NCBI GenBank assembly: GCA_003216725.1
Contig: QCIL01000015.1
Span: forward strand, 1-37,808
Reading direction: 5' to 3'
Length of the DNA: 37,808 nt
From: Prochlorococcus sp. AG-402-L18
Lineage (GTDB): Bacteria > Cyanobacteriota > Cyanobacteriia > PCC-6307 > Cyanobiaceae
Shown here: positions 12,583 to 23,300 of the stretch, piece by piece
How positions within the stretch are numbered: position 1 is the stretch's first letter
How the letters are laid out: every line of letters starts with the position of its first letter
The notes under the pieces: generated by a model
The model's database searches: none
What the model saw: only the letters and a program-made list of their open reading frames with translations
Told to the model about the DNA's origin: nothing
Translations under genes and position numbers: made by a program

Positions 12583-12619
12583 AAAAAATACTAACTTATG
12601 TATAAAATTTACACCATAA

Positions 12620-12634
12620 TGAAAATGAAAATCG
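12620..12634 (+). promoter_or_regulatory. Zur/Fur-like operator upstream of the cobW-like operon
   Basis: TGAAAATGAAAATCG matches 11 of 15 positions of the cyanobacterial Zur-type consensus TGATAATNATTATCA. It is 38 bases upstream of the minus-strand ATG (12582), a position suited to repression. The similarity is partial and could be Fur rather than Zur. The rest of 12635-12876 contains no supported gene. Confidence 0.4.
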
Positions 12635-12876
12635 TTTTTGTTTTTATTTTTAGATATTAATTGAAAAAAACAAATAGGTTTTTGGAATAAAAATTCAGAG
12701 GGCTATATTTCTAACAAAACGAATGATCTTGATGTTATTAAAACTGCCTTGGAACTTCAAACTATTAAAGTGATTTAGCAAACCTATGAGTTTTATATTT
12801 ATCTGAGTATTTTTACTTATATGTTGAGTTGAAGACTTTAAACAATTAATGTTTGTTTTGGGTTTATATATAAGTC

Positions 12877-13032
12877 ATGGATAAAGAACATTTAATTGAT
12901 TTAATATCTAATAGCATTATTTCTGAGATTAAAGATCTCGAAATTAATGAGGAAAAATTGATTGCAAATAATTATTTAAATAATCTGAATTTAAATCAGC
13001 TTAGAATAATTTCTAAAGAATTTATTTTGTAA
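12877..13032 (+). CDS. Small helical protein, 51 aa
   Basis: MDKEHLIDLISNSIISEIKD continues LEINEEKLIANNYLNNLNLN and ends QLRIISKEFIL. Amphipathic helices throughout, slightly acidic, with no cysteine or membrane segment. The ATG is preceded by 'ataagtc' without a Shine-Dalgarno. Composition is protein-like and the frame is closed by a single stop. Not recognised. Confidence 0.55.
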   Translation: MDKEHLIDLISNSIISEIKDLEINEEKLIANNYLNNLNLNQLRIISKEFIL

Positions 13033-13110
13033 TTTTTATTGAATATTTATTTAAATAAATGAGATTTACTTCACTATCATTTGAATTTTAATAAGTTAAT
13101 ACCTTTTAAT

Positions 13111-13296
13111 ATGAATGATTCAGAAGAATTTAAACCTAGCCTTAAACAAATAAATGAGGATATCAGACCTACATGGGAAGATATCAAAAAACAGTCAGAA
13201 GTTTTAGTTAACAAACTTGGTTGCCCTAGATCATTTGTAGGAGGGATGCTTCATGCAATAGCAAGCGACTTCTCTGATATGAAAACTTGGGAATAA
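13111..13296 (+). CDS. Hypothetical protein, 61 aa
   Basis: ATG 13111 is preferred to the TTG at 13081 and gives MNDSEEFKPSLKQINEDIRP, then TWEDIKKQSEVLVNKLGCPR and SFVGGMLHAIASDFSDMKTWE. A helical protein with a conserved-looking GCPRSFVGGML turn. The terminal residues DMKTWE, stop and next ATG are duplicated, with DMTTWE, at the end of the NTF2-like gene (8100-8117). Four bases-free coupling: TAA is directly followed by ATG of the 49-residue gene. Unrecognised. Confidence 0.6.
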   Translation: MNDSEEFKPSLKQINEDIRPTWEDIKKQSEVLVNKLGCPRSFVGGMLHAIASDFSDMKTWE

Positions 13297-13446
13297 ATGA
13301 AAAACTTATTACTTACACCACTTTTCAAACTATTCAAAAAAAGCACTTTCCTCTTATCACTAAATCAAAACTCTTGCCCTGTTTTAGATGCTGAAGACAT
13401 AAAAAAGCAAGAACAGAAAGAAGCTATTGAAAGGTTGTACCCGTAA
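13297..13446 (+). CDS. Small basic protein, 49 aa; intact partner of the 8115 fragment
   Basis: Starts immediately after the upstream stop (TAAATG): MKNLLLTPLFKLFKKSTFLL, then SLNQNSCPVLDAEDIKKQEQ and KEAIERLYP. The N-terminus could be a membrane-associating amphipathic helix or signal peptide; the C-terminus is a charged helix. Its first 14 codons and the preceding junction are duplicated in truncated form at 8101-8159. Confidence 0.55.
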   Translation: MKNLLLTPLFKLFKKSTFLLSLNQNSCPVLDAEDIKKQEQKEAIERLYP

Positions 13447-13497
13447 ACTTTTAACAGAAATGTATCAGATCATATATACGATGCAGCACGGTCATAT

Positions 13498-13608
13498 GCA
13501 CCCCATGCCACCCATTACTTTCCTAAATTGTGACTTTGATGGATAATAAATGCATATCTGAAGAAGTTATCCAAACTTTATTCAAATCTATATTTTCGCC
13601 GAGATCCC
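13498..13608 (+). repeat. Promoter/leader of the EVE gene: copy D, probable parental copy
   Basis: Contains the same blocks as copies A-C: 'accccatgccacccattact', 'ttcctaaatt', 'atggataataaatgcatatc', the repeat pair TTATCCAAACT/TTATTCAAATC (13567-13588) and 'cgccgagatccc' before the ATG. A 29-codon frame (13539-13628) runs through the repeats and overlaps the EVE start in another frame, so it could act as an upstream ORF. Sequence between 13447 and 13497 is unremarkable. Confidence 0.7.
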
Positions 13609-14079
13609 ATGGTACAAAAGGAACCTAGCTACTGGCTAATGAAAAGTGAACCAGATGCATATAGTATTGAATCCCTCAAAAAAGAGCGAGTTACATTATG
13701 GGACGGTATTAGAAATTATCAAGCTCGAAATTTTATGAGAAAAATGAATTTAGGTGATAAGGCTTTTTTTTATCACTCAAATTGCAAACCCCCAGCGATT
13801 GTTGGATTAATGGAAGTGATTGATAAAAATATCATTGACCCAACTCAATTTCAAAAGGACTCTAAGTACTACGATTTGAAATCGGTTCCTGAGAAACCAA
13901 GATGGGATTGTGTAAAGGTAAAATTTGTTTTTGAAGCTAAGAAAATATTGAGTTTGCCTGAACTTAAAGTTTTATTTAAAGAGGATGAGTTGTTAGTAGT
14001 CAAGAAGGGTAATAGGCTTTCGATAATTCCTGTTAGAGTTGATGTCGCCAAAATAATACTTGAAAAGATTAGGCAATAA
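13609..14079 (+). CDS. EVE-domain protein, 156 aa
   Basis: Single-domain EVE (thymocyte nuclear protein 1-like, PUA-superfamily fold) protein. Diagnostic motifs: YWLMKSEPDAYSIESL near the start, LWDGIRNYQARNFMRKM, GDKAFFYHSNCKPPAIVGL, and DPTQFQKDSKYYD then PRWDCVKVKFV, ending in NRLSIIPVRVDVAKIIL. Such domains bind modified bases in nucleic acids or modified-base-containing RNA; the cellular target here is unknown. Full family length (about 150). Its 5' region is present three more times upstream (copies A-C), while the gene body occurs only once. It is followed on the opposite strand by a DUF2811 gene. Confidence 0.9.
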   Translation: MVQKEPSYWLMKSEPDAYSIESLKKERVTLWDGIRNYQARNFMRKMNLGDKAFFYHSNCKPPAIVGLMEVIDKNIIDPTQFQKDSKYYDLKSVPEKPRWDCVKVKFVFEAKKILSLPELKVLFKEDELLVVKKGNRLSIIPVRVDVAKIILEKIRQ

Positions 14080-14093
14080 CAATATTCTAATTG

Positions 14094-14354
14094 TCAAAAT
14101 CTATTGGGAACATTCTGCCTATGAAACATTTTGCCTATATATAGTCGAGTTAAATCTCTGTTTTGAAATCCCTTATGCATTAAAAATTCTGCTATGGCTG
14201 CCTGTAATATACGGTATTGATCATAATTTGGATGTTGTTCTACAAATTCATTCATAGCTTTTTGTAAAGTTTCCTGTAGCTCACATTTGAAACTAATTAT
14301 TTCATTTTTTTTATCAACAATTCTCTCAATATCATCACGATTTAATTCTTGCAT
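14094..14354 (-). CDS. DUF2811-family protein, 86 aa
   Basis: MQELNRDDIERIVDKKNEII begins a short lead; the core LQKAMNEFVEQHPNYDQYRI and LQAAIAEFLMHKGFQNRDLT plus RLYIGKMF reproduces the DUF2811 pattern (helix, HPxxDQxR, AAxxxFLxxxGxxNR, Y/L end). Such small cyanobacterial proteins have an unknown role; the fold resembles ribbon-helix-helix proteins, an impression only. Convergent to the EVE gene, with 14 bases between the stops. Start ATG with an AT-rich leader. Confidence 0.7.
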   Translation of the reverse strand: MQELNRDDIERIVDKKNEIISFKCELQETLQKAMNEFVEQHPNYDQYRILQAAIAEFLMHKGFQNRDLTRLYIGKMFHRQNVPNRF

Positions 14355-14375
14355 TACTAAAAATAGAAAGTTAAT

Positions 14376-14513
14376 TTATCTTCCAGTTTTCTTTAAAAAA
14401 TCTAAATAGTCAACAAATTCAATTAAGGAAGAGTCTCAATCGTAAGAATCATGAGAATCTAGTGAAGACCTGTTCTTTTTAGAATAGTAAATTTTATTAA
14501 TAAAATCTTCCAA
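14376..14513 (-). pseudogene. Small ORF with one in-frame TGA
   Basis: From TTG 14513 the frame reads MEDFINKIYYSKKNRSSLDS, HDSYD, then TGA at 14436-14438, then DSSLIEFVDYLDFLKKTGR before TAA. Both halves have protein-like composition, so a 45-codon gene with a single nonsense mutation is plausible. Alternatively only the first 25 codons are translated. No Shine-Dalgarno is visible. Confidence 0.35.
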
Positions 14514-14543
14514 AAAATTGAATTTTTTAAAAATTAATACAGT

Positions 14544-14595
14544 TTTCCACATGTCATTGTATTGAAAATATTTTTAATGATTTGGCTGTGGAAAA
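14544..14595. promoter_or_regulatory. Inverted pair of DnaA-box-like 9-mers
   Basis: TTTTCCACA at 14544-14552 and its perfect inverse TGTGGAAAA at 14587-14595, 34 bases apart in very AT-rich sequence. TTTTCCACA is a known cyanobacterial DnaA-box form. Lying upstream of nothing obvious and downstream of the DUF1818 gene end, the role is open: DnaA titration or regulation, or a chance hairpin. Confidence 0.4.
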
Positions 14596-14658
14596 GATGT
14601 TAAAAATTATTTTTAATAAGGGGAATTTTTTTTCAAAATTTCCATTTTTATTAATTAT

Positions 14659-15036
14659 TTAATCCATTGATTCCCACATTTTTTTTATTTCATAAAATAA
14701 ATTTTGAGCTAATGGTATCGGCCAATACATTTCAAAAGAGCGAGTTTGTTCATTACTTTCAAAAACAATTCTTAGATTCCATTCATTTTTTTTTCCATCT
14801 AATTCTGCATACCAGGGTAAATCTTCAATTTCTAAATTTATGAATTCTTCATCTAGTAACTCATTACTAATTGCTGAAAGTTGATTATTAAGCTTGTCTA
14901 GTAATTTATAAAGTAATTCAAACTCATGTTTCTGCAATTCAACAGCCCATTTATTAGCTCCAATCAAAAAACAAAATTTTCCTTTTTTAAAATCTTTACT
15001 TAATCTCCAGTTATTTTCTTCTTCTAACAAAATCAA
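14659..15036 (-). CDS. DUF1818 protein, 125 aa
   Basis: Cyanobacteria-specific small protein of the DUF1818 family. Diagnostic stretches are [21 protein letters not shown] (first half), [20 protein letters not shown] (helix), [20 protein letters not shown] and the closing [21 protein letters not shown] beta-rich N-terminus is followed by a long helix and a C-terminal sheet. The start overlaps the end of rpoZ by 4 bases, so it is cotranslated with the RNA polymerase omega subunit, an association also common in related genomes (memory). No enzymatic motifs seen. Confidence 0.8.
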   Translation of the reverse strand: MILLEEENNWRLSKDFKKGKFCFLIGANKWAVELQKHEFELLYKLLDKLNNQLSAISNELLDEEFINLEIEDLPWYAELDGKKNEWNLRIVFESNEQTRSFEMYWPIPLAQNLFYEIKKMWESMD

Positions 15037-15269
15037 CCAGGAAGTAAATCTGGTTGATCTTGCTCATCACTTAATTCAATGATAGATCTTTGGACTGGTT
15101 TTACAGATGATTCTTCTAACAACCCATCAAAATCATCAAATCTTCGTTGTTTTGCTCTAAAGGCTATCCTTACAGTAGTTAGATATCTATTAGTTGATTT
15201 TCTAATTAAACTTTCACCTCTTCTAGCGAGATCATTAGAATCAATATTAGAACTATTTGATATGTTCAT
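15033..15269 (-). CDS. rpoZ: RNA polymerase omega subunit
   Basis: Omega binds the beta' subunit and assists RNA polymerase assembly. Cyanobacterial RpoZ form: [20 protein letters not shown], then [20 protein letters not shown] and a variable acidic tail ([14 protein letters not shown]). The [15 protein letters not shown] motif is the omega signature. 78 residues, normal for the group. Upstream lies a divergent Hsp70-like gene with about 95 bases between the starts. Confidence 0.9.
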   Translation of the reverse strand: MNISNSSNIDSNDLARRGESLIRKSTNRYLTTVRIAFRAKQRRFDDFDGLLEESSVKPVQRSIIELSDEQDQPDLLPG

Positions 15270-15364
15270 GAAAATCTTTTTATTTAATTATACAATATAT
15301 CTTACATTTCAGAACTTTCATTTAAATATTAAATTGCCAAAAAAAATTAATTAAAAAATTTAAT

Positions 15365-16930
15365 ATGGAGAAGGATTTTTCAGGAACACTAGCTATAGAT
15401 TTAGGAAATACTAATACAGTAATTGCTTTTCAAGGGGAGAAGAGCGCCGATTTAGTTTTGATTGAGATACCATCTATTACCTCATCACCTGGAATTGTAC
15501 CAACAGTTATATGGTACGAGAATGAATCATTAAAAAAAATGATAGGAGTAAGTGCATTAAAAATGAAAAACCATTCAAATTCAGATAAATTCTATCACTT
15601 TAATTTTAAAAGGTTAATCGGTAATCCATATGAAAAACTTAATAATAAGATCTTAAGTCCATCTGAATCTGGCGAAAAGTTTTTCAAACTTTTGTGGGAA
15701 AAAATTCCCAGTAAATTTCATATAAAAAGGCTTGTTTTAACTGCTCCAATAGATACTTATAAAGGATACCGAAAATGGCTAGTAAGTCTTTGTGAACAGT
15801 TGCCAGTAAATGAGGTTGCGCTTGTAGATGAACCTACTGCAGCCGCTCTTGGAACAAATGTTCCTTTTGGTTCCAAAATAATGACTATAGATATTGGAGG
15901 CAGTACAATTGACATGAACATAATCAAAATAGATGGAGGGGAAGGAAAAGCAGCTCCAATTGCAGAATTGCTCAAGTTTAGAGGAAATGATGTAAGTGCA
16001 ATATCAAAGCAAAAAATCAGATGTGCAGAGATAATCAGCAAAATAGGTTCTAAGATAGGTGGGAAAGATATAGATAAATGGATTGTTGATTATTTTATTC
16101 CTTCTAATCAAGATGAAAGAAATCTCATTAAAGCAGAAGAAATTAAATGCAAGCTTAGTTCAACTAAAATAAAGTCTGAAACGTTATATTCACTTTATTT
16201 ATTTAAAAATAAAAACGCTGAAAAAGATTTTTTAATTAATAGAGAATTATTAGAGGAAATAATAATAAAAAATAATTTCTTAAATCATTTAAATTCTTTA
16301 CTGAAAGATTTATTAAATGAAGCTAGAGGTAAATTTTGTAATATAAGTGATTTAAATTCAATTATTTTAGTTGGAGGGGGTACTCAAATTCCCCTAATAA
16401 AAGAATGGATCTCTGATGAAATCAAAGAAATAAAAATTAAATATCCACCTGCAATAGAGTCAATAGCATTAGGGGCTCTGGCTATGACTCCAGGTACAAT
16501 TATTAAAGATATCTTAAACAAAAATATATCTATAAGATTATTTAATAGAAGAGAAAAAAAACATTTCTGGCATCCGATTTTCATAAAAGGACAGACTTGG
16601 CCAACTGAAAATCCTTTAAAACTAATTCTTCAAGCAAGCAAAGATAGTCAAAAAATTTTTGAAATTATTATTGGAGAGACTAACGAAAAAAGAGATTTTA
16701 ATGTAATTTATGAAAATGGTTTACCAAAATTATCAGAAATTCAAACTACTAATGAAGCTGTTAAATGGAATATGGAACCATTGAAATTGGTTTTGAATAA
16801 TAGTATAAAAATTGGAGAAGACTGCTTAATACTTTTATTCAGAATTAATAAAGAAGCAATTCTCTTCGTAGATTGTTTAGATATAGAAGAAAATTTTTTA
16901 GGCAAATTTAAGTTAGGAAGTATCTTCTAA
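15365..16930 (+). CDS. Hsp70-family (DnaK-like) ATPase, 521 aa
   Basis: Actin-like ATPase domain with the three Hsp70 nucleotide motifs: phosphate-1 LAIDLGNTNTVIAF (residues about 9-22), connect/phosphate-2 VDEPTAAALG and MTIDIGGSTIDMNI (about 154-186), and adenosine IILVGGGTQIPLIKEW (about 337-352). The remaining C-terminal 140 residues form a short beta-rich region, much shorter than the DnaK substrate-binding domain with lid, and the EEVD-type tail is absent. A divergent chaperone-like ATPase found in many cyanobacteria, not the canonical DnaK. No DnaJ gene is nearby. Start ATG; stop 7 bases before the end of the convergent pyrR. Confidence 0.85.
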   Translation: MEKDFSGTLAIDLGNTNTVIAFQGEKSADLVLIEIPSITSSPGIVPTVIWYENESLKKMIGVSALKMKNHSNSDKFYHFNFKRLIGNPYEKLNNKILSPSESGEKFFKLLWEKIPSKFHIKRLVLTAPIDTYKGYRKWLVSLCEQLPVNEVALVDEPTAAALGTNVPFGSKIMTIDIGGSTIDMNIIKIDGGEGKAAPIAELLKFRGNDVSAISKQKIRCAEIISKIGSKIGGKDIDKWIVDYFIPSNQDERNLIKAEEIKCKLSSTKIKSETLYSLYLFKNKNAEKDFLINRELLEEIIIKNNFLNHLNSLLKDLLNEARGKFCNISDLNSIILVGGGTQIPLIKEWISDEIKEIKIKYPPAIESIALGALAMTPGTIIKDILNKNISIRLFNRREKKHFWHPIFIKGQTWPTENPLKLILQASKDSQKIFEIIIGETNEKRDFNVIYENGLPKLSEIQTTNEAVKWNMEPLKLVLNNSIKIGEDCLILLFRINKEAILFVDCLDIEENFLGKFKLGSIF

Positions 16931-16937
16931 AGTTCAA

Positions 16938-17474
16938 CTATTTAAGAAAAACGCCTTCCTCACCATCAACTTGATTTAAACATAATTGTATAGTTTCATT
17001 TTTACTTGTTGGTACTTTCCTTCCGCAAAAATCAGGTTGAATTGGAAGTTCTCTATGACCTCTATCAACCATTACTAATAACATCACCCTTTTAGGTCTT
17101 CCCCATGAAAGAAGAGCATCCATTGCAGCTCTAATCGTCCTACCTGTATAAATGACATCATCAACCAGAATAATCTCTTTCTGTTCTAAAGGTATTGGTA
17201 TTTCTGTTTTTTTTAACAACCGAGTTCCAACCCTACTTTGATCGTCTCTATAAAAAGTAGGATCTATTATTCCTGTTTTGACATTTAAACCTGTTTTATC
17301 AAGTATTTCTCGTCCCAAAACCTCAGTCAAGTAAACTCCTCTCGTAGGAATACCAATCAAAAGAAGATTATTTATATTTGAAACTTTTTCGATGATTTCA
17401 AAAGTTAATCGAGAAATAGTTTTTCTAAGTTCATTTTCTTCAAGTATGACAATTCTTTTATCTTGAGTAGACAT
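16938..17474 (-). CDS. pyrR: PyrR: pyrimidine operon regulator / uracil phosphoribosyltransferase
   Basis: Type-I phosphoribosyltransferase: PRPP-binding loop EIILVDDVIYTGRTIRAAMD (VDDVxxTGRT), the family stretch LLLIGIPTRGVYLTEVLGRE, and the nucleotide-adjacent VMVDRGHRELPIQPDFCGRK (RGxRELPIxxDxxG) diagnostic of PyrR rather than Upp. 178 residues, full length. PyrR regulates pyr genes by binding mRNA in Bacillus; whether it does so in cyanobacteria is uncertain, so the enzymatic role is the safer one. Convergent with the Hsp70 gene; divergent from gpmI with about 140 bases between, AT-rich and unremarkable. Confidence 0.93.
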   Translation of the reverse strand: MSTQDKRIVILEENELRKTISRLTFEIIEKVSNINNLLLIGIPTRGVYLTEVLGREILDKTGLNVKTGIIDPTFYRDDQSRVGTRLLKKTEIPIPLEQKEIILVDDVIYTGRTIRAAMDALLSWGRPKRVMLLVMVDRGHRELPIQPDFCGRKVPTSKNETIQLCLNQVDGEEGVFLK

Positions 17475-17612
17475 AACTTTTTAAAAATAAAAATTATTGA
17501 ATAATTTCAATAAATTAGCAAAAGCTAACTAAATTGAATATAAATTGTATCGATCCACATTTAAAGCTAAATTAAAGATTGGTTCATCAAAAACCCTGGA
17601 TTTTGATTTCAT

Positions 17613-19235
17613 ATGTCAAATATTGGCAGCAAAAATATAAATAGGTCTTTCATTAAAACAAGTCCCGTCGTGCTTGCAATACTCGATGGGTGGGGCCATC
17701 GTGATGAAAGCATAGATAATGCTATAAAACAAGCTAATACTCCAGTTATGGACTCTTTGTGGCATGCTTATCCACATACTCTTATCAGTGCAAGTGGTAA
17801 TGATGTAGGTCTTCCGGATAATCAAATGGGTAATTCAGAAGTTGGTCACCTTACTATTGGATCTGGAAGAATTATTCAACAAGAACTCGTAAGGATTTCA
17901 AATGTCATAAAGAACAATCAACTTAATGAAGTTATTGAATTAAGTGAAATGGCAAAATCACTTAAGAAAAAAAATGGTACCTTACACATTACTGGTTTAT
18001 GCTCTGATGGAGGAGTACATAGTCATATAAATCATTTATTAGGTTTAATAAAATGGGCTTCTCAAGCTAGAATTAAAAAAGTTGCAATCCATGTTATTAC
18101 AGATGGTAGAGATACCCCTGCAAAAAGTGCCTCTAAATATATTCAACAAATAGAAGAATGTATAAAGGAATATAATGTTGGAGAAATAGCATCTATCTGT
18201 GGACGATATTGGATGATGGATAGAAATCTATTATGGGAAAGAACTGAAAAAGCCTTTTTAAATTTAACCGATCCAAATATTGAGATATCTAATATTTCCC
18301 CTGAAGATTATTTAAGTAAAAGCTACGAGGAAAATATTACGGATGAATTTCTAAAACCAATAAGAATATCTAATAACTTTCTAAAGGATGAGGATAGTTT
18401 AGTTTGTTTTAATTTCCGACCAGATAGATCTAGGCAAATAATTCAGGCACTTTCAGAAGAACAATTTAAAGGTTTTAACAGAAAAAGGTGCCCTAAAATC
18501 AATATATTAACTTTCACTCAGTATGAATCAAATTTACCAGTCCAAATCGCGTTCCCACCAGAATCTCTAAATAACTTTATCGGTCAAATAGTATCAGAAA
18601 ACGGTCTTAAACAATATAGAACGGCTGAAACTGAAAAATATCCTCATGTCACATATTTTTTTAATGGAGGTGTTGAAGTTCCATTACCAGGAGAAGATAG
18701 ACATCTAGTACCATCTCCAAGGGTCACCACTTATGATAAGTCTCCTGAGATGTCTGCAGAAGAACTAACATTTAGTTGCTCTAAGGCAATAAAAAGTGGT
18801 AAATATTCCTTTATAGTAATTAATTTTGCAAATCCAGATATGGTTGGTCATACCGGGAATATGGATGCTGCAATTAAGGCTATTGAAACGGTTGATAGAT
18901 GTATAGGAAAAATAGTCAATTCTACTGGAGAGATGGGAGGTAGCATTCTTATAACTGCTGATCATGGAAATGCTGAATTAATGAAAGGTCCTAGTGGAGA
19001 ACCTTGGACAGCTCATACGGTTAATAAAGTACCCCTCATATTTGTTGAGGGTGAGAAAAGAAAAATTCCAAATATGGGAAATGAAATATTTTTAAGAGAA
19101 AATGCTGGGTTAGCAGATATTGCTCCAACTTTATTGCAATTACTGGACCTTCCAATTCCAAAAGAAATGACAGGAAAGTCTCTTATTAAGGAAATTGAAT
19201 CAAAAGGATATAATAAAGTCGTTCAGCATGTTTAA
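17613..19235 (+). CDS. gpmI: 2,3-bisphosphoglycerate-independent phosphoglycerate mutase
   Basis: Interconverts 3- and 2-phosphoglycerate in the lower part of glycolysis and carbon flow out of the Calvin cycle; metal-dependent, cytosolic. Motifs: [13 protein letters not shown] (metal site), [15 protein letters not shown] with the phospho-acceptor Ser, [39 protein letters not shown] and [11 protein letters not shown] with late metal ligands HT in '[12 protein letters not shown]'. 540 residues, normal family length. secG follows 23 bases later on the same strand, probably in one transcript. Confidence 0.96.
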   Translation: MSNIGSKNINRSFIKTSPVVLAILDGWGHRDESIDNAIKQANTPVMDSLWHAYPHTLISASGNDVGLPDNQMGNSEVGHLTIGSGRIIQQELVRISNVIKNNQLNEVIELSEMAKSLKKKNGTLHITGLCSDGGVHSHINHLLGLIKWASQARIKKVAIHVITDGRDTPAKSASKYIQQIEECIKEYNVGEIASICGRYWMMDRNLLWERTEKAFLNLTDPNIEISNISPEDYLSKSYEENITDEFLKPIRISNNFLKDEDSLVCFNFRPDRSRQIIQALSEEQFKGFNRKRCPKINILTFTQYESNLPVQIAFPPESLNNFIGQIVSENGLKQYRTAETEKYPHVTYFFNGGVEVPLPGEDRHLVPSPRVTTYDKSPEMSAEELTFSCSKAIKSGKYSFIVINFANPDMVGHTGNMDAAIKAIETVDRCIGKIVNSTGEMGGSILITADHGNAELMKGPSGEPWTAHTVNKVPLIFVEGEKRKIPNMGNEIFLRENAGLADIAPTLLQLLDLPIPKEMTGKSLIKEIESKGYNKVVQHV

Positions 19236-19258
19236 ATAAAACTATATAAATTTTAAAT

Positions 19259-19483
19259 ATGAGTCAAGTATTTACATGGATTTGGGTTGTATCAGGTATT
19301 CTTCTAATACTTTTAGTTTTGCTTCATAGTCCCAAGGGTGATGGGATGGGAGGTATAGCAGCGAGTGGAAGTTCAATGTTTACAAGCGCTAGCAGTGCTG
19401 AGGCTTCACTAAATAAAATAACTTGGATAATTTTAACTATATTTTTATGTCTTGCAATCATACTTAGTGCCGGATGGATTTAG
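19259..19483 (+). CDS. secG: Preprotein translocase subunit SecG
   Basis: Two-helix component of SecYEG. First membrane segment FTWIWVVSGILLILLVLLHS (about 4-23), then the signature loop PKGDGMGGIAASGSSMFTSA and ASSAEASLNKITWIILTIFL leading to the second helix. 74 residues, typical. Follows gpmI closely; its transcript probably ends at the hairpin at 19531. Confidence 0.93.
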   Translation: MSQVFTWIWVVSGILLILLVLLHSPKGDGMGGIAASGSSMFTSASSAEASLNKITWIILTIFLCLAIILSAGWI

Positions 19484-19521
19484 TAACAAAAAATAAATAA
19501 GATTTAATAGGATTTATTCTT

Positions 19522-19551
19522 AAAAAAAAAGGGATCGTAATAAACGATCCC
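19522..19551 (-). terminator. Terminator of groESL (also usable by secG)
   Basis: Perfect 8-bp stem GGGATCGT (19531-19538) / ACGATCCC (19544-19551) with a 5-base loop. On the minus strand it is followed by nine T (complement of 19522-19530), the end of the groES-groEL operon. Confidence 0.9.
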
Positions 19552-19577
19552 TTATGAATAAATATTTTTTTGATTAC

Positions 19578-21239
<1,662 letters not shown>

Positions 21240-21263
21240 TTAATAATTTTTGAAACAAATAAA

Positions 21264-21575
21264 TTAGCTTACTACAGCTAAAATATCTTTTTCTGAAAGC
21301 AAGACGTACTCATCTCCTCCCAATTTAATGTCTGTTCCAGCATATTTGCTGTAAAGGACTTTATCGCCAATACTCACTTCAGGAGTTTGTCGTGAACCAT
21401 CGTCATTGAGTTTCCCAGGTCCAACCTGAGCAACTTCTCCAACCTGTGGTTTTTCCTTTGCCGAATCGGGCAAAAGTATGCCCCCAGCAGTTTTTTCCTC
21501 AGATTCGGAAACTTTGATGAATATTCTATCTCCCAGTGGTTTAACTGTAGAGACTGTAAGTGAAACAGCTGCCAT
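21264..21575 (-). CDS. groES: Co-chaperonin GroES
   Basis: 103 residues: core [20 protein letters not shown], mobile loop [20 protein letters not shown] (GxxxPDxAKEKP), then [20 protein letters not shown] and end [12 protein letters not shown]. It caps GroEL. The start codon follows a 5' region containing the K-box at 21694-21709. The upstream 200-base gap faces divergent atpD. Confidence 0.97.
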   Translation of the reverse strand: MAAVSLTVSTVKPLGDRIFIKVSESEEKTAGGILLPDSAKEKPQVGEVAQVGPGKLNDDGSRQTPEVSIGDKVLYSKYAGTDIKLGGDEYVLLSEKDILAVVS

Positions 21576-21693
21576 AGATTAATGGAGTATCATAAAATGT
21601 GACGCTATGCGCCAAGAACTTGGAAAGAGTCTTACTCAAACCTTATGATCAACAACATAATCTGTTGAGCAGCAATTAAACCATACTTTAACT

Positions 21694-21709
21694 GTGCGGT
21701 TGGCCGAAC
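21694..21709 (-). promoter_or_regulatory. K-box of the groESL operon
   Basis: On the minus strand GTTCGGCCAACCGCAC fits the K-box GTTCGG-NNAN-CCNNAC described upstream of cyanobacterial groE operons as light- and heat-responsive. It lies about 120 bases upstream of the groES start. No CIRCE element (TTAGCACTC inverted) is visible in 21576-21796, consistent with HrcA-free control. Confidence 0.7.
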
Positions 21710-21790
21710 CCAGTTAACGAATATGCCCATGAGGTGGTAGTATTTCGCATAAAGTGCTGTCTTAAAATCAGCTAATCATCACCAAAGTAA

Positions 21791-23257
<1,467 letters not shown>

Positions 23258-23300
23258 ATTATTAATTTTAAAAATAACTTTAACTTTCTTAATTAAATTA

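Noticed and set aside
12664..12777. Open frame GFWNKNSEGYISNKTNDL onward
   Set aside because: Protein-like, but a stop lies directly upstream and there is no usable start codon; at most a fragment.
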